Shown here in pieces: positions 8,178 to 16,149 of a stretch of 16,261 bases of DNA. Under the pieces are notes generated by a model. That model made no database searches. It had not been told where the DNA came from and saw nothing but the letters and a program-made list of their open reading frames with translations. Each line of letters opens with the position of its first letter. Position 1 is the first letter of the stretch. Source of the DNA: Bacteroidota bacterium (lineage in GTDB: Bacteria > Bacteroidota > Bacteroidia > Chitinophagales > Chitinophagaceae); contig JAPLER010000145.1 of NCBI GenBank assembly GCA_026391115.1, positions 1 to 16,261 on the forward strand, given 5' to 3'. The position numbers and the translations under genes are program-made.

Positions 8178-8216
8178 AAAAAGTGGCTGTAACAATTTTG
8201 TTGCAGCCACTTTTTT
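8178..8216 (+). terminator. Intrinsic terminator after the small LTxxQ-like gene
   Basis: GTGGCTG at 8183-8189 pairs with CAGCCAC at 8204-8210. The stem can extend inward through AACAA/TTGTT with one T-G pair and is flanked by five A and six T. It ends transcription 20-50 nt after the stop codon and insulates the MscS gene. Confidence 0.9.
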
Positions 8217-8248
8217 ATGTATTAAATCCAACTTTAAATTCTATTCAA

Positions 8249-8256
8249 TATTTTTG
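8249..8256 (+). promoter_or_regulatory. -7 box of the MscS-family gene
   Basis: TATTTTTG is a perfect TAnnTTTG box and ends 4 nt before the ATG at 8261, just after the preceding terminator. The predicted transcript would start at or within a base or two of the start codon. Confidence 0.5.
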
Positions 8257-8260
8257 AGGT

Positions 8261-9337
8261 ATGAACTCAGTTTTAGCATATAGTTTTTTAGATAACACCA
8301 TACAAGATTACCTGATTGTTTTTGGAGTAATTCTTTTTACTATCATCATCAAAAAACTAATCTCAAAATACTGTGCAGGTTTACTGTACAATATGGTGGG
8401 CAAAGCTGGCAAAACCATTACCAAACAAGCTTTTCTTGATTTAGTGTTGCAACCATTAGAGTTGTTTATATTGCTGTTTGTAGCATTTGTAAGTTTCGAT
8501 AAACTAAACTTTCCATTTGCTTTTGAATTTAAAATTTTTAGAGTTACTTCAAGAGAAATTTTTGATAGTATTATAAGTGGTTTATTGGTAATTCTTTTTA
8601 TTAGACTTTGTGTTAGATTAATCGATTTTTCTGCATTAATTATTGAACAAAAAGCCGACTTGTCAAAAGATGCCAATGATAGCCAACTCATTGTTTTCTT
8701 TAAAGATTTTTTTAAAGTAATTGTAGTAATAATTGGTGTGTTGTTATTGTTGCATTTTTCTTTTCATAAAAACATTAGCAACTTGCTTACAGGTTTAAGC
8801 ATTGTGGGTGCTGCTATTGCATTGGCAACAAGAGAAAGTTTGGAAAACTTGATAGCATCTTTCATCATTTTTTTTGATAAACCATTTACTACAGGCGATA
8901 CAGTTAAAGTGCTGCAATTTACTGGTACTATTGAAAAAATAGGATTGAGAAGTACACGTATAAGAACAGAAAGTAAGACATATATAACTGTGCCAAACAA
9001 ACAAATGGTAGATAGTGTGGTAGATAATATTTCTTTAAGAACACAACGTAAAGCAGAAATTAAATTGGAAGTAGATATTAATACTAAAGCTAGTATGTTG
9101 CTTGAATATACTACTGCCATTAAAGCAATGTTTGCAACTAAACAACATATTCATAGCTTTCAAGTTCATCTTGTTGATACTGGCAAACAAGCTCATATAA
9201 TTGACATTGAATTTTTTACGGATGCTATTTTACCCATCAATGAATTTGTTAATTTAAAGGAAGAAATACAGTATGAAATTATTAAGATAAGTGAACAACT
9301 ATTCATAAAATTTGCAGATAAAAAAGAAGCTCACTAA
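8261..9337 (+). CDS. MscS-family small-conductance mechanosensitive channel
   Basis: The 358-residue membrane protein has hydrophobic helices near residues 15-33, 63-80, 103-121 and 151-168. The MscS pore-lining segment follows: NLLTGLSIVGAAIALATRES at about 174-193, then LENLIASFIIFFDKPFTTGD. The beta domain with VEKIGLRSTRIRT-like (here TIEKIGLRSTRIRT), the tyrosine/valine strand YITVPNK (241-247) and the C-terminal alpha/beta vestibule complete the family pattern. Such channels open under membrane tension and release solutes during osmotic downshock. With about five helices it is slightly larger than E. coli MscS (286 residues), and the extra N-terminal helices are common in Bacteroidota members. 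Nothing catalytic is fused to it. Its last codons and stop form the left arm of a terminator shared with topA. Confidence 0.93.
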   Translation: MNSVLAYSFLDNTIQDYLIVFGVILFTIIIKKLISKYCAGLLYNMVGKAGKTITKQAFLDLVLQPLELFILLFVAFVSFDKLNFPFAFEFKIFRVTSREIFDSIISGLLVILFIRLCVRLIDFSALIIEQKADLSKDANDSQLIVFFKDFFKVIVVIIGVLLLLHFSFHKNISNLLTGLSIVGAAIALATRESLENLIASFIIFFDKPFTTGDTVKVLQFTGTIEKIGLRSTRIRTESKTYITVPNKQMVDSVVDNISLRTQRKAEIKLEVDINTKASMLLEYTTAIKAMFATKQHIHSFQVHLVDTGKQAHIIDIEFFTDAILPINEFVNLKEEIQYEIIKISEQLFIKFADKKEAH

Positions 9338-9358
9338 TTTTTAGTGAGCTTCTTTTTT
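9321..9358. terminator. Bidirectional terminator overlapping the ends of mscS-like gene and topA
   Basis: AAAAGAAGCTCACTAA (9322-9337) and TTAGTGAGCTTCTTTT (9341-9356) are perfect 16-bp complements around a TTT loop, with A and T runs at the outer edges. The TAA of the channel gene (9335-9337) is the tip of the left arm. The topA stop lies at 9357-9359 on the opposite strand, at the outer edge of the hairpin. One hairpin therefore serves both convergent genes with no spare DNA. Confidence 0.92.
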
Positions 9359-11909
9359 ATTTCTTTTTAACAGCTTTTTTGGTGGGTGTTTTTTTAGCAG
9401 CAGCTTTAATGGGCTTGTCAAATGCTTTTGGTTTTTGTTCTAAAATCATTCTTTTCGCTTCTTCCAAACTTACTGTTGTTAATTCTTCAGGAGTGTACTT
9501 TGTGCCATCTGCCTTTTTGGTAATTTTTAATATATCTTTTCCAAACTTAATAATTGCTCCCCATCTGGCATTTTGAATAGATATTTTTTCGGCTTCCCAA
9601 TTTTGAATGTATCTGTTGGCTTCTTTGTCTAGTTTTTTTACAATCAAATCTTCACACTCGGCTTGTGTTAAATTATCAAAATTATAGCCTTTTGCAGGCA
9701 CGTTAATGTACAGGTCTTTCCATTTAATAAAAGGCCCAAACCTGCCTTTGCCTTTGGTCACAGGTGCTCCTTCATAAGCAGCAATTGGAGCATCTGCTTG
9801 TTCTTTTTCATTAATCAATGTAATGGCACGTACTACATCAACTTCATCCATATTTTCTCCACGAGGTAATGAAATAAATGCTTCACCATATTTTATATAA
9901 GGACAAAATCTTCCAATACCAATATTAATACTTAATTCTTGCCCATTATATTCACCAATAGTTTTAGGTAATTTAAACAAATCTAGTGCTTCGTTTAAAG
10001 TAATCGTTTCAATGCTTTGCCCTTTTTTAAGTGTTGCAAATCTTGGTTTCTCTTCACCTTCTGTATCACCCATTTGCACCATTGCACCATAACGTCCCAT
10101 GCGTGCAATAATTTTTTTGCTTGTTTCAGGGTCATTACCTAATTCTCTTTCGCCACTTGCACGCTGTGCTGTTTCCATAGTGGTTTCAATGGTTTTATGA
10201 AATGGTTTATAAAAACCATCAATCATATTGTTCCAAATCATTTTACCCTCTGCAATGCTATCAAATTCGTTTTCTACTTGTGCAGTAAAATTGTAATCCA
10301 TTACGTCTTTAAAATGAACTTTTAAAAAGTCAGTAACAACATTGCCCAAATCTGTAGGAAAAAGTTTTGCTTTTTCTGCACCTGTATTTTCGTTTGCAAT
10401 AACTGCTTGTATGGTATTGTTAGCAGTAAGCTTTACAATTTGATAATTCCTTTTGATACCTTCTTTATCTCTTTTTTCGACATAGGTTCTTTTAATAATA
10501 GTTGAAATAGTTGGTGCATAAGTTGATGGACGACCAATGCCTAATTCCTCTAATTTTTTTACTAAGGAAGCTTCTGTATATCTTGGTAAAGGCTTGGTGA
10601 ATTTTTCAGTTGCACTCATTTCTCTAAAAGATAAAACTTGCTGTGCTTTTAATGGTGGTAAAACACCTTCATTGGTTTCTTCTTCATCTTCATCAACCAT
10701 TTTACCTTCAAGATATACTTTTAAAAATCCTTCAAAAGTCATTACTTCACCGGTAGCAGTTAGTTGTTCTCTATTTGTAGAAATATCAATCTTAGCAATG
10801 GTTTTATCAAATTCTGCCTCACTCATTTGACTTGCAATTGTTCTACGCCAAATCAACTCATATAATCTTCTTCCATCTTCATCTGCAATGGTTTTTTGTT
10901 TCATATAAGTTGGACGGATTGCTTCGTGAGCTTCTTGTGCAGATTCGTTTTTATTCTTATAAAATCTTTCCTTAAAATACTTTTCTCCGTAGTTATTTAC
11001 AATTTGATTTTGAATATCAGCCCTTGCAGTATCACTTAAATTCACACTATCAGTTCTCATATAAGTAATATGTCCAGCCTCGTATAAACGTTGTGCAATC
11101 AACATTGTTTTAGTAACGCCATAACCCATTTTAGTAGAAGCTTCTTGTTGTAATGTTGAAGTGGTGAAAGGTGGAGCAGGATTGCGTTTTGTAGGTTTTA
11201 CTTCTACGGATGCCACTTTGTAATTTGCATTTAAACAAGATTTTAAAAAGTCTTCTGCCAATTGTTTATTAGCTAACTTTAATGGACCTTCTGCTTTAAA
11301 AATAACTTCTCTGCCAGTGATATCTGGTGCATTAAAAAATGCTTCTACTTTATAAGTTGATACAGGAACAAATGTGCTTATTTCTCTTTCTCTTTCTACC
11401 AAAATTCTTACAGCTACACTTTGAACACGACCTGCACTCAAGCTTGGTTTTACTTTTTTCCAAAGTACTGGGCTTAATTCAAAACCTACCAATCTATCTA
11501 ATACACGCCTTGCTTGTTGTGCATTTACTAAATTCATATTAATTAAACGAGGATTGGCAACAGCTTTTTTAATAGCAGGTGCAGTAATCTCGTGAAAAAC
11601 AATACGCTTTGTTGTATTTACATCTAGTCCTAAAACTTCTGCTAAATGCCAACTAATACTTTCTCCTTCACGATCCTCATCGGATGCTAGCCAAACTTCT
11701 TGGCTGCTTTTTGCTAATTTCTTTAATTCACTAACCACTTTTAGTTTATCATCACTTACAACATAGCGTGGTTGGTAGTTTTGATTTAGGTCAATGCCCA
11801 TTTCATCCTTTTCCAAATCACGAATATGACCAAAGCAACTTTTAACCAAGAATTCACTTCCCAATATCTTTTCAATTGTTTTTGCTTTTGCAGGAGACTC
11901 AACTATCAA
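9357..11909 (-). CDS. topA: DNA topoisomerase I (type IA)
   Basis: The 850-residue enzyme relaxes negative supercoils. The Toprim domain has Glu4 (VESPAKAKT) and the Asp77-Glu78-Asp79-Arg80-Glu81 acidic cluster that binds magnesium. The catalytic Tyr283 lies in GHITYMRTDS, and LSAGRVQSVAVRI at about 157-169 is another family signature. Instead of C4 zinc fingers, the C-terminus has repeated topoisomerase C-terminal modules (RMGRYGAMVQMG, GIGRFCPYIKYG, GKGRFGPFIKWK, ARWGAIIKFG). It ends in a basic tail rich in Lys, Ala and Thr, as is usual in Bacteroidota. The start is odd. The family begins M-x-K-N-L-L-I-V-E-S-P-A-K, and the in-frame upstream codons encode KKKNLL, but they are preceded by TAA with no ATG. 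The only usable start is the TTG at 11909, right behind a 13-nt poly-A tract. Confidence 0.95.
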   Translation of the reverse strand: MIVESPAKAKTIEKILGSEFLVKSCFGHIRDLEKDEMGIDLNQNYQPRYVVSDDKLKVVSELKKLAKSSQEVWLASDEDREGESISWHLAEVLGLDVNTTKRIVFHEITAPAIKKAVANPRLINMNLVNAQQARRVLDRLVGFELSPVLWKKVKPSLSAGRVQSVAVRILVEREREISTFVPVSTYKVEAFFNAPDITGREVIFKAEGPLKLANKQLAEDFLKSCLNANYKVASVEVKPTKRNPAPPFTTSTLQQEASTKMGYGVTKTMLIAQRLYEAGHITYMRTDSVNLSDTARADIQNQIVNNYGEKYFKERFYKNKNESAQEAHEAIRPTYMKQKTIADEDGRRLYELIWRRTIASQMSEAEFDKTIAKIDISTNREQLTATGEVMTFEGFLKVYLEGKMVDEDEEETNEGVLPPLKAQQVLSFREMSATEKFTKPLPRYTEASLVKKLEELGIGRPSTYAPTISTIIKRTYVEKRDKEGIKRNYQIVKLTANNTIQAVIANENTGAEKAKLFPTDLGNVVTDFLKVHFKDVMDYNFTAQVENEFDSIAEGKMIWNNMIDGFYKPFHKTIETTMETAQRASGERELGNDPETSKKIIARMGRYGAMVQMGDTEGEEKPRFATLKKGQSIETITLNEALDLFKLPKTIGEYNGQELSINIGIGRFCPYIKYGEAFISLPRGENMDEVDVVRAITLINEKEQADAPIAAYEGAPVTKGKGRFGPFIKWKDLYINVPAKGYNFDNLTQAECEDLIVKKLDKEANRYIQNWEAEKISIQNARWGAIIKFGKDILKITKKADGTKYTPEELTTVSLEEAKRMILEQKPKAFDKPIKAAAKKTPTKKAVKKK

Positions 11910-11913
11910 TAAA

Positions 11914-11926
11914 TTTTTTTTTTTTT
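11914..11926 (-). repeat. Poly-A tract (13 nt) at the topA start
   Basis: The coding strand of topA shows an uninterrupted run of 13 A five nt upstream of the TTG start codon; on the plus strand it is 13 T. It encodes the lysines expected in KKNLLIVESPAK and directly follows the in-frame TAA. Such a run is prone to slippage and to sequencing error. Confidence 0.9.
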
Positions 11927-12107
11927 AGTTAATTTAACAGTTCTATAATTTGACAATTAGAAAAAAAAAATACCATAAACCCAACAATCGACACAAAACC
12001 AATAATGGGGTTTAAAGGGTTGCAATATTATGTAAAGAAAATTTTTAGTTTGCCAAAAGAATTTTTAGTTAAGTCATTTTTAGTATTGAATAATTACAAT
12101 ATTCATT

Positions 12108-12839
12108 CTAAGTTTCATTTGCAATCAGTGCGTCAAAGCCTTTAATACCAAGCATTTTTTCGCTTATAAAACCTTCGGCATATTGCACTCCAATTCTTTT
12201 GCCAAGCATCATTGCACGTGCTTTGACTGTTTCTAAAAACATTGGAGATGAAATATAGGTTTGTGGTTCTGTGCTTTCTGTACTATGAAATTGAGTAGTA
12301 TAGCAAAGTATGCTTTCTAATTTTTTATTATGATGTGCAGATATGTCAATCAGGAAATCGGGTTTAATATATTGGTCTTGTATATAATAAAACACATAAG
12401 CTGGTCTGTGTTTCTCTTGTAATTCTCCTGCATCATTTAATGTTTCTATTTTACGCAAACCACTTAAAAAAGCAGCATCAGCAACAAGTTTCGAGCTTCT
12501 TCCATGATCAGGATGCCTGTCATTAGGAGCATTGCATAATATAATTTGTGGTTTATACTTTCTTATTACTTGAATAATTTGTCTTAGATGTGCTTCATCA
12601 TTTTTAAAGAAGCCATCAGCCATTTTTAGATTTTCTCTTACACTTATACCTAAAACTGTTGCTGCGTTTTCAGCTTCTACTTTTCTGGTTTCAGCAGTGC
12701 CCCTTGTACCAAGTTCTCCTTGTGTTAAATCTACTATGCCTACTTTTTTTCCATCTGCAATGGATGCTAAAATTGTACCTGCACAACCTAATTCTATATC
12801 ATCTGGATGTACGCCAAATGCTAAAATATCTAGATTCAT
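12108..12839 (-). CDS. bshB1: N-acetyl-alpha-D-glucosaminyl L-malate deacetylase (bacillithiol synthesis)
   Basis: The 243-residue protein belongs to the PIG-L/LmbE zinc deacetylases. The Zn ligands His11 and Asp14 lie in HPDDIELG and His112 in DRHPDHGR. Asp13 is the expected catalytic base. TQGELGTRGT (39-48) and the HPDHGRSSKLVADAAFLSGL stretch are characteristic of the BshB1 branch rather than of MshB or generic PIG-L proteins. It removes the acetyl group from GlcNAc-malate to give GlcN-malate, the second step of bacillithiol synthesis in the cytoplasm. Start at the ATG at 12839 places MNLDILAFGVHPDD exactly as in the family. bshA and bshC are not in the window. A TAATCTTTG sequence 42-50 nt upstream may be its promoter, but co-transcription with the DUF3810 gene 74 bp upstream is also possible. 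Confidence 0.93.
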   Translation of the reverse strand: MNLDILAFGVHPDDIELGCAGTILASIADGKKVGIVDLTQGELGTRGTAETRKVEAENAATVLGISVRENLKMADGFFKNDEAHLRQIIQVIRKYKPQIILCNAPNDRHPDHGRSSKLVADAAFLSGLRKIETLNDAGELQEKHRPAYVFYYIQDQYIKPDFLIDISAHHNKKLESILCYTTQFHSTESTEPQTYISSPMFLETVKARAMMLGKRIGVQYAEGFISEKMLGIKGFDALIANET

Positions 12840-12913
12840 TTATTATTTAATTTTAACTATGAATTGTTTAATTGAATTTGCAAAGATTATTTGATTAATT
12901 TAATTAAGAGGTT

Positions 12914-14029
12914 TTAATCTTTATGTTCAAGTTGTTTTTTATATCCTAAAATCCAGCCTATCACTTCATTATAGCTAGAAATCCCTTTTGATTGTTTATT
13001 TAATTTTAAATATTTATCGTAAACAATATTGCTGTAGTTGGCAATATCATTTCTATTTTTTTCAAAAAATTGTCTAATGGCTTTTCTGTCTTTTTTCACT
13101 TGCTCACTCATACAGTTTTTAAGGCTATAGTTTGTTGCAATCAATTCTTTGATTCTATTACTTTCTATAAAAATGCTTGCCAATTCTCTTTGTGCATAAT
13201 CAATCAATTCAAGGTCTAATGAGTATCTAAAAATAATATTATCAGATTCATTAGCAGCAATACAACCAATAAAATTAGCTTCTTCTTCGCTGGCATAAGC
13301 CAATTGATGTGCCACTTCATGGCAACAAATTACAGGCAATAAAACAGATGGAAGATCACTACGAATTTGGGCTTCTCCAGTAAAAGGATTGTAATAACCT
13401 GTGTAACCAAAATAATTACCTGCTAAGCTGTATAAACTTGGTTTTACAGCAAACTGCTGAGCTTTCAAAAAGGTATATTTACTACTAATTTTTTGATAAC
13501 ATTTTTTAGATTCAGCAAATATCGAATCTATACTTGATCGAGGAAGATTGGTGTCAGCAATTTGCTTTCTGCAGAAGTTAGCATCAAAAATCAAATCTCT
13601 TGTCAAGTCAATTAATTCCTCTTTTGTGTAAGCATATTTCTTTAAATTAAATTGATGAGCAACGCCCAATCTGCTGTAGTTTAATCCCCATAATAATTTA
13701 AATAAAATGTAAATGATAGAAAGAAATTGTAACAAAGAAGTTAAACCAGCTTTAAAAATAATCAACCTCTCTTTTGCATTCAAAATTTGTTGGATGAACC
13801 TAAATATTTTAACAACGATATACAATACAACTAAAACATACAAGATATCGCCGATACTAAATGGTATCCAAGAAAATAGACTTCTTTGTACAATAGAAGT
13901 GATTTTATAAAAACCATTACTATAATATTTTTCTACCCAAAAACTATTTTGTTCAAAACAAAATATCATCACTATTAAAGCAATTAAAGTTGTATTCTTT
14001 TTTGTAAAAAATTGATTGAAGTATTTCAT
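12914..14029 (-). CDS. DUF3810 membrane-anchored protein with HExxH metalloprotease motif
   Basis: The 371-residue protein has three hydrophobic segments in its N-terminal third (about 13-25, 57-74 and 94-112), followed by a mostly soluble region. The core of the soluble part is CCHEVAHQLAYASEEEANF at about 235-253. His237, Glu238 and His241 form an HExxH zinc site, and Glu248-250 supply a likely third ligand, as in gluzincin peptidases. A GNYFGYTGYYNPFTGEAQI stretch at about 204-222, just before the site, looks like the substrate-side strand of such enzymes. This architecture matches the Bacteroidota family DUF3810, whose function is unknown to me. A membrane-bound peptidase is a reasonable inference, but no substrate is suggested. 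It is transcribed away from the PLP-enzyme gene, and bshB1 follows 74 bp downstream with no visible terminator between. Confidence 0.85.
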   Translation of the reverse strand: MKYFNQFFTKKNTTLIALIVMIFCFEQNSFWVEKYYSNGFYKITSIVQRSLFSWIPFSIGDILYVLVVLYIVVKIFRFIQQILNAKERLIIFKAGLTSLLQFLSIIYILFKLLWGLNYSRLGVAHQFNLKKYAYTKEELIDLTRDLIFDANFCRKQIADTNLPRSSIDSIFAESKKCYQKISSKYTFLKAQQFAVKPSLYSLAGNYFGYTGYYNPFTGEAQIRSDLPSVLLPVICCHEVAHQLAYASEEEANFIGCIAANESDNIIFRYSLDLELIDYAQRELASIFIESNRIKELIATNYSLKNCMSEQVKKDRKAIRQFFEKNRNDIANYSNIVYDKYLKLNKQSKGISSYNEVIGWILGYKKQLEHKD

Positions 14030-14098
14030 AAATACATTGTAAAATAAACGATTTACAACAAATTTTAAATTCTCATTTTTTTAATTTGTTCTAGCCTT

Positions 14099-14106
14099 TA
14101 CTTTTA
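14099..14106 (+). promoter_or_regulatory. -7 box abutting the PLP-enzyme start codon
   Basis: TACTTTTA fits TAnnTTTG except for the last base and ends 4 nt before the ATG at 14111. This is the same geometry and flanking TTTACACAATGAA as at nadE. A leaderless transcript is implied if it is used. Confidence 0.45.
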
Positions 14107-14110
14107 CACA

Positions 14111-15328
14111 ATGAAGAAAAGTTTTAAAGGTATCAGTTCAACAGCATTGCATAGTGCAATAAATGTTAATAGTGAAGATGCTCATTTGGTTCCCATTTAT
14201 GCTACATCAACATTTACTTATGAAACTACAGAAATTGGTATTGAGAGATTTGAAGGTGGAGATAAAGACAAGATTTATAGTAGATGGGCGAACCCAACCT
14301 GCAAGGCTGTAGAAGAAACTATTGCAGCATTGGAGGCATTTGGAATTAAAGATATTGCAGGAAATGATTTGCAAATTAAAGCATTACTACACAGTAGTGG
14401 ACAGGCTGCAATGACAACTATGTTTTTGAGCAATTTACAAAGTGGTGATGCTATCATTTCACATTATAGCTTGTACGGTGGAACTTATGAGTTACTGCAT
14501 AAAGTGCTTGATAATAGTGGCATTAAACCTTTTATCACCAACTTTAATGACATAGACGAAGTAGAAAAAATTATAATACATAACCCATCAATTAAATTAA
14601 TGCATATTGAAACACCAGCTAATCCAACTAATCAATGTGTTGATATTGAAGCACTGAGTAATCTTGCTAAAAAATTTAATTTAATTGTTACTGTAGACAA
14701 CACATTTGCTACACCTTATTTGCAACAACCCTTTAACTATAATGTAGATTTTGTTTTTCATTCTACTACTAAATTTTTAAATGGTCACGGTACTGCAATT
14801 GGTGGAATATTATTAGGCAAAGACATTGAATTTATGAAAACAAAAGCATGGAAATGGTTTGCTTTATTGGGTGGTAATAGCAATCCATTTGAAGCTTTTT
14901 TGTTGTTAAATGGAATAAAAACTTTGGAAATAAGAATGCAGCAACACTGTAAAAATGCTGATCAATTGGCTAATTATTTACAACAACATCAAGCTATTGA
15001 GAAAGTAAATTATGTAGGATTAACTACTCATCCAGATTATGAAATTGCAAAAAAACAAATGCGAATGCCAACACCTGTTTTTAGTTTTGAATTAAAAGGT
15101 GGGTTACAAGCTGGAATTGATTTTCAAAATAAATTACAAATGTGTACAAGGGCTGTTTCTTTAGGTACTGTGGATACACTAATTTCTCATCCAGCTAGCA
15201 CTACACACGTTTCTGTGCCAAGAGAAGAAAGAATAAAATTTGGCATTACAGATGGCTTAATAAGATTAAGTGTAGGAATAGAAAATATAGTAGATATTAT
15301 AGATGATTTTGAACAAGCACTTATTTAG
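14111..15328 (+). CDS. Cys/Met-metabolism PLP enzyme, O-acetylhomoserine sulfhydrylase-like
   Basis: The 405-residue protein is a fold-type I PLP enzyme of the transsulfuration family. Tyr56 and Arg58 (YSRWANPT) bind cofactor phosphate from the neighbouring subunit. Tyr122 (SLYGGTYEL) stacks on PLP, Asp196 (VDNTFATPY) contacts the ring nitrogen, and Lys221 (HSTTKFLNGHGT) forms the internal aldimine. IRLSVGIEN near the end holds the carboxylate-binding Arg. LYGGTY and GHGT favour O-acetylhomoserine/O-succinylhomoserine sulfhydrylase. Methionine gamma-lyase has Cys in LYGCT and GHGD, and cystathionine synthases/lyases have GHSD. The likely role is therefore sulfide incorporation into homocysteine for methionine synthesis, but specificity in this family is hard to read, so no gene symbol is given. 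It is about 20 residues shorter than typical MetY. psd follows after 84 bp. Confidence 0.9.
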   Translation: MKKSFKGISSTALHSAINVNSEDAHLVPIYATSTFTYETTEIGIERFEGGDKDKIYSRWANPTCKAVEETIAALEAFGIKDIAGNDLQIKALLHSSGQAAMTTMFLSNLQSGDAIISHYSLYGGTYELLHKVLDNSGIKPFITNFNDIDEVEKIIIHNPSIKLMHIETPANPTNQCVDIEALSNLAKKFNLIVTVDNTFATPYLQQPFNYNVDFVFHSTTKFLNGHGTAIGGILLGKDIEFMKTKAWKWFALLGGNSNPFEAFLLLNGIKTLEIRMQQHCKNADQLANYLQQHQAIEKVNYVGLTTHPDYEIAKKQMRMPTPVFSFELKGGLQAGIDFQNKLQMCTRAVSLGTVDTLISHPASTTHVSVPREERIKFGITDGLIRLSVGIENIVDIIDDFEQALI

Positions 15329-15389
15329 TTACTTATGCCAAATAAATTATTCAATCGCTAAATCATTAATCAGCAAATCATCATTCCTA

Positions 15390-15397
15390 TATATTTG
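15390..15397 (+). promoter_or_regulatory. -7 box of psd
   Basis: TATATTTG is a perfect TAnnTTTG box followed by C, ending 15 nt before the ATG at 15413. No clear -33 TTG is seen. It suggests psd has its own promoter despite lying only 84 bp behind the PLP-enzyme gene. Confidence 0.55.
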
Positions 15398-15412
15398 CCT
15401 TTTATTTAACTT

Positions 15413-16072
15413 ATGACAATACATAGAGAAGGTTACAGAACCATTGGAATTACTGCATTAGTTTTTGGTGCGATTAATATTTTTTCATTCAATTTTTTTA
15501 GTGAATCAACACCTTGGCTAAGTGCAGTAATATTTTTTGTTACGCTGTTTTTATTCTTGTTTATTATCTCTTTTTTTAGAGTGCCTAATAGAGTTTTAAC
15601 AAAAGATGAAACTAAAATTATTTGTCCTGCAGATGGTAAAGTTGTTGTAATTGAAGAGATTGTTGATGTAGAATTTTTTAAAGGAAAATGTTTGCAGGTA
15701 AGCATTTTTATGAGCCCTGCTAACGTACATCAAAATCGTCATCCAATGAGTGGCGAAGTGATTTATAACCAATATCACAAAGGAAAATTTTTAGTAGCAT
15801 GGCATCCAAAAAGCAGCACTGAAAATGAACGTTGGAGTGTGGCTGTTAAAAATAATTACGGTACGATTTTGTATAAACAAATAGCTGGTGCTTTGGCAAA
15901 AAGAATTTGTAATTATAGTAAAGTAGGAGAGCAGGTTAAACAAACAGACGAATATGGATTTATAAAATTTGGAAGTAGAGTAGATGTTTTATTACCTATT
16001 GGTACAAAAGTAAATGTGAGTATGAATGAAGTTGTGAAAGGTGGAGTAACTGTATTGGGTAGTTGGGTTTAA
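15413..16072 (+). CDS. psd: Phosphatidylserine decarboxylase proenzyme (short type)
   Basis: The 219-residue proenzyme has two N-terminal membrane helices (about 11-29 and 37-55) and a compact catalytic part. Asp74 (CPADGKVV) and His106 (FMSPANVHQNRHP) are the residues that drive self-cleavage. Gly187-Ser188 in IKFGSRVDVLLP is the cleavage site: Ser188 becomes the pyruvoyl group of the alpha chain, leaving a beta chain of 187 residues. The GSR version of the site and the length near 220 mark the short, archaeal/Bacteroidota-type Psd rather than the long E. coli form with LGST. It converts phosphatidylserine to phosphatidylethanolamine at the inner membrane. The usual partner pssA is not in the window. 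The ATG at 15413 is preceded by a good -7 box. Confidence 0.95.
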   Translation: MTIHREGYRTIGITALVFGAINIFSFNFFSESTPWLSAVIFFVTLFLFLFIISFFRVPNRVLTKDETKIICPADGKVVVIEEIVDVEFFKGKCLQVSIFMSPANVHQNRHPMSGEVIYNQYHKGKFLVAWHPKSSTENERWSVAVKNNYGTILYKQIAGALAKRICNYSKVGEQVKQTDEYGFIKFGSRVDVLLPIGTKVNVSMNEVVKGGVTVLGSWV

Positions 16073-16096
16073 AAAATTAACAAAACTTTTAGTTTT

Positions 16097-16121
16097 TTGT
16101 ATTAAAAAACTCCCTAATTTG
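16097..16121 (+). promoter_or_regulatory. Possible promoter of the right-edge secreted-protein gene
   Basis: TTG at 16097-16099 and TAATTTG at 16115-16121 resemble the -33/-7 pair, but the spacing (15 nt) is shorter than usual and the -7 box is one base short. It ends 28 nt before the ATG. Confidence 0.35.
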
Positions 16122-16149
16122 CGTCTATTAATTTAAAAAATTTTACATT

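Noticed and set aside
11931..11976. Possible short upstream frame (ATG at 11976, about 15 codons) before topA
   Set aside because: It is out of frame with topA, low in complexity (Phe run from a T tract) and stops before the poly-A tract; there is no sign of selection.
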